A stretch of DNA of 12,650 nucleotides from Bacillota bacterium (GTDB lineage: Bacteria; Bacillota_I; Bacilli_A; ML615J-28; CAG-698), in NCBI GenBank assembly GCA_023410025.1, contig JAEYQM010000031.1, forward strand, positions 1-12,650, written 5' to 3'. Every line of letters starts with the position of its first letter. Positions within the stretch are counted from its first letter, which is position 1. A program made the translations under genes and the position numbers. The notes under the pieces were generated by a model. It saw only the letters and a list, made by a program, of their open reading frames with translations. It searched no databases and was not told the origin of the DNA. Positions 12,453 to 12,650 of this stretch are shown here, one piece after another.

Positions 12453-12650
12453 TTATACGATTCCTAACCGAGGCCCAATATATTTGTATAGACCACGTGC
12501 AGTACCTCTTGCAATTGCTTTAAACGGAGCAATTTTTATTTTTCCAAAAACAGAAGATATTTTGTATGAACCAGGAATAAAACTTATTAAACCTCTTGTT
12601 ACCATGTCATAGCCGAATTGTCCCAAATTCCAACTTGCATTTTCTCCTAA
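12453..12650 (-). CDS. C-terminal end of an unidentified protein (5' truncated by window edge)
   Basis: A minus-strand frame is open from the window edge to TAA (12453-12455), giving 65 residues. It is easily missed because no start codon is in view. The sequence is rich in Gly, Arg and Lys with amphipathic stretches: SWNLGQFGYDMVTRG near the front, IPGSYKISSVFGKIK in the middle, and AIARGTARGLYKYIGPRLG at the end. Codon use is less AT-biased than in neighbouring unknown genes. The following gene has its ribosome binding site immediately after this stop, so the two are coupled. I do not recognise the family. A basic, Gly-rich C-terminal tail followed by a small membrane protein is compatible with a secreted effector plus partner, but too little is visible to claim it. 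Confidence 0.7.
   Translation of the reverse strand, partial: LGENASWNLGQFGYDMVTRGLISFIPGSYKISSVFGKIKIAPFKAIARGTARGLYKYIGPRLGIV

Noticed and set aside
12424..12612. A 62-codon plus-strand frame
   Set aside because: It lies antisense to the open minus-strand C-terminal fragment and the start of the two-TM gene, both with better coding character and linked by a ribosome binding site.
1..12650. CRISPR array, tRNA or rRNA genes, insertion sequence
   Set aside because: No regularly spaced direct repeats, no cloverleaf with the conserved T-loop motif, no transposase with terminal inverted repeats was seen. XerD is the housekeeping recombinase, not a phage or integron integrase.

Overview
The window looks like chromosome from a very AT-rich, low-GC Gram-positive bacterium (Bacillota, possibly on the Mollicutes/Erysipelotrichia side). 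This is inferred from A+T-rich intergenic DNA (not counted), AGGAGG-type ribosome binding sites, sigma-A-like promoters and Firmicute gene content (RecU, ThiT with a TPP riboswitch, a SpoIIM-type membrane protein next to xerD-deoB). Trp is encoded by TGG and no intact gene is broken by TGA, so the standard bacterial code fits. Every intact gene here nevertheless stops at TAA or TAG.

Layout, left to right. Bases 1-723 (+) hold the C-terminal part of a Fic-like protein with a degenerate catalytic motif and a winged-helix tail, ending in a clear terminator (738-762). A gene-free stretch of about 1.1 kb follows (763-1905). Bases 1928-8470 (-) are a dense housekeeping run read right to left: lepA, hemW, spoIIM-like, xerD, deoB, and an alpha/beta hydrolase. 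It starts at a good sigma-A promoter upstream of lepA and ends in a hairpin overlapping the hydrolase stop codon. A 90-residue unknown ORF (-) and recU (+) are divergent at 8644-9578. recU converges on thiT at a shared bidirectional terminator.

thiT (9644-10189, -) is preceded by a TPP riboswitch, an intrinsic terminator and a near-consensus promoter, so thiamine uptake should be switched off by thiamine pyrophosphate. Next comes a Bcp/PrxQ peroxiredoxin (-), then a lipoprotein (-). The right end is an accessory-looking minus-strand cluster: the C-terminal end of an unidentified protein cut by the window edge, a small two-TM protein tightly coupled to it, and a decayed small membrane-protein gene with three lesions.

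Functionally, most of the window is translation quality control (LepA), radical-SAM/heme chaperone (HemW), chromosome dimer resolution and recombination (XerD, RecU), nucleoside salvage (DeoB), vitamin uptake (ThiT) and peroxide defence (Bcp). No convincing new multi-gene defence or mobile system is visible. The least explained parts are the Fic-derived protein with an apparently dead active site, the long gene-free gap, and the right-edge cluster, whose full nature depends on sequence beyond the window.
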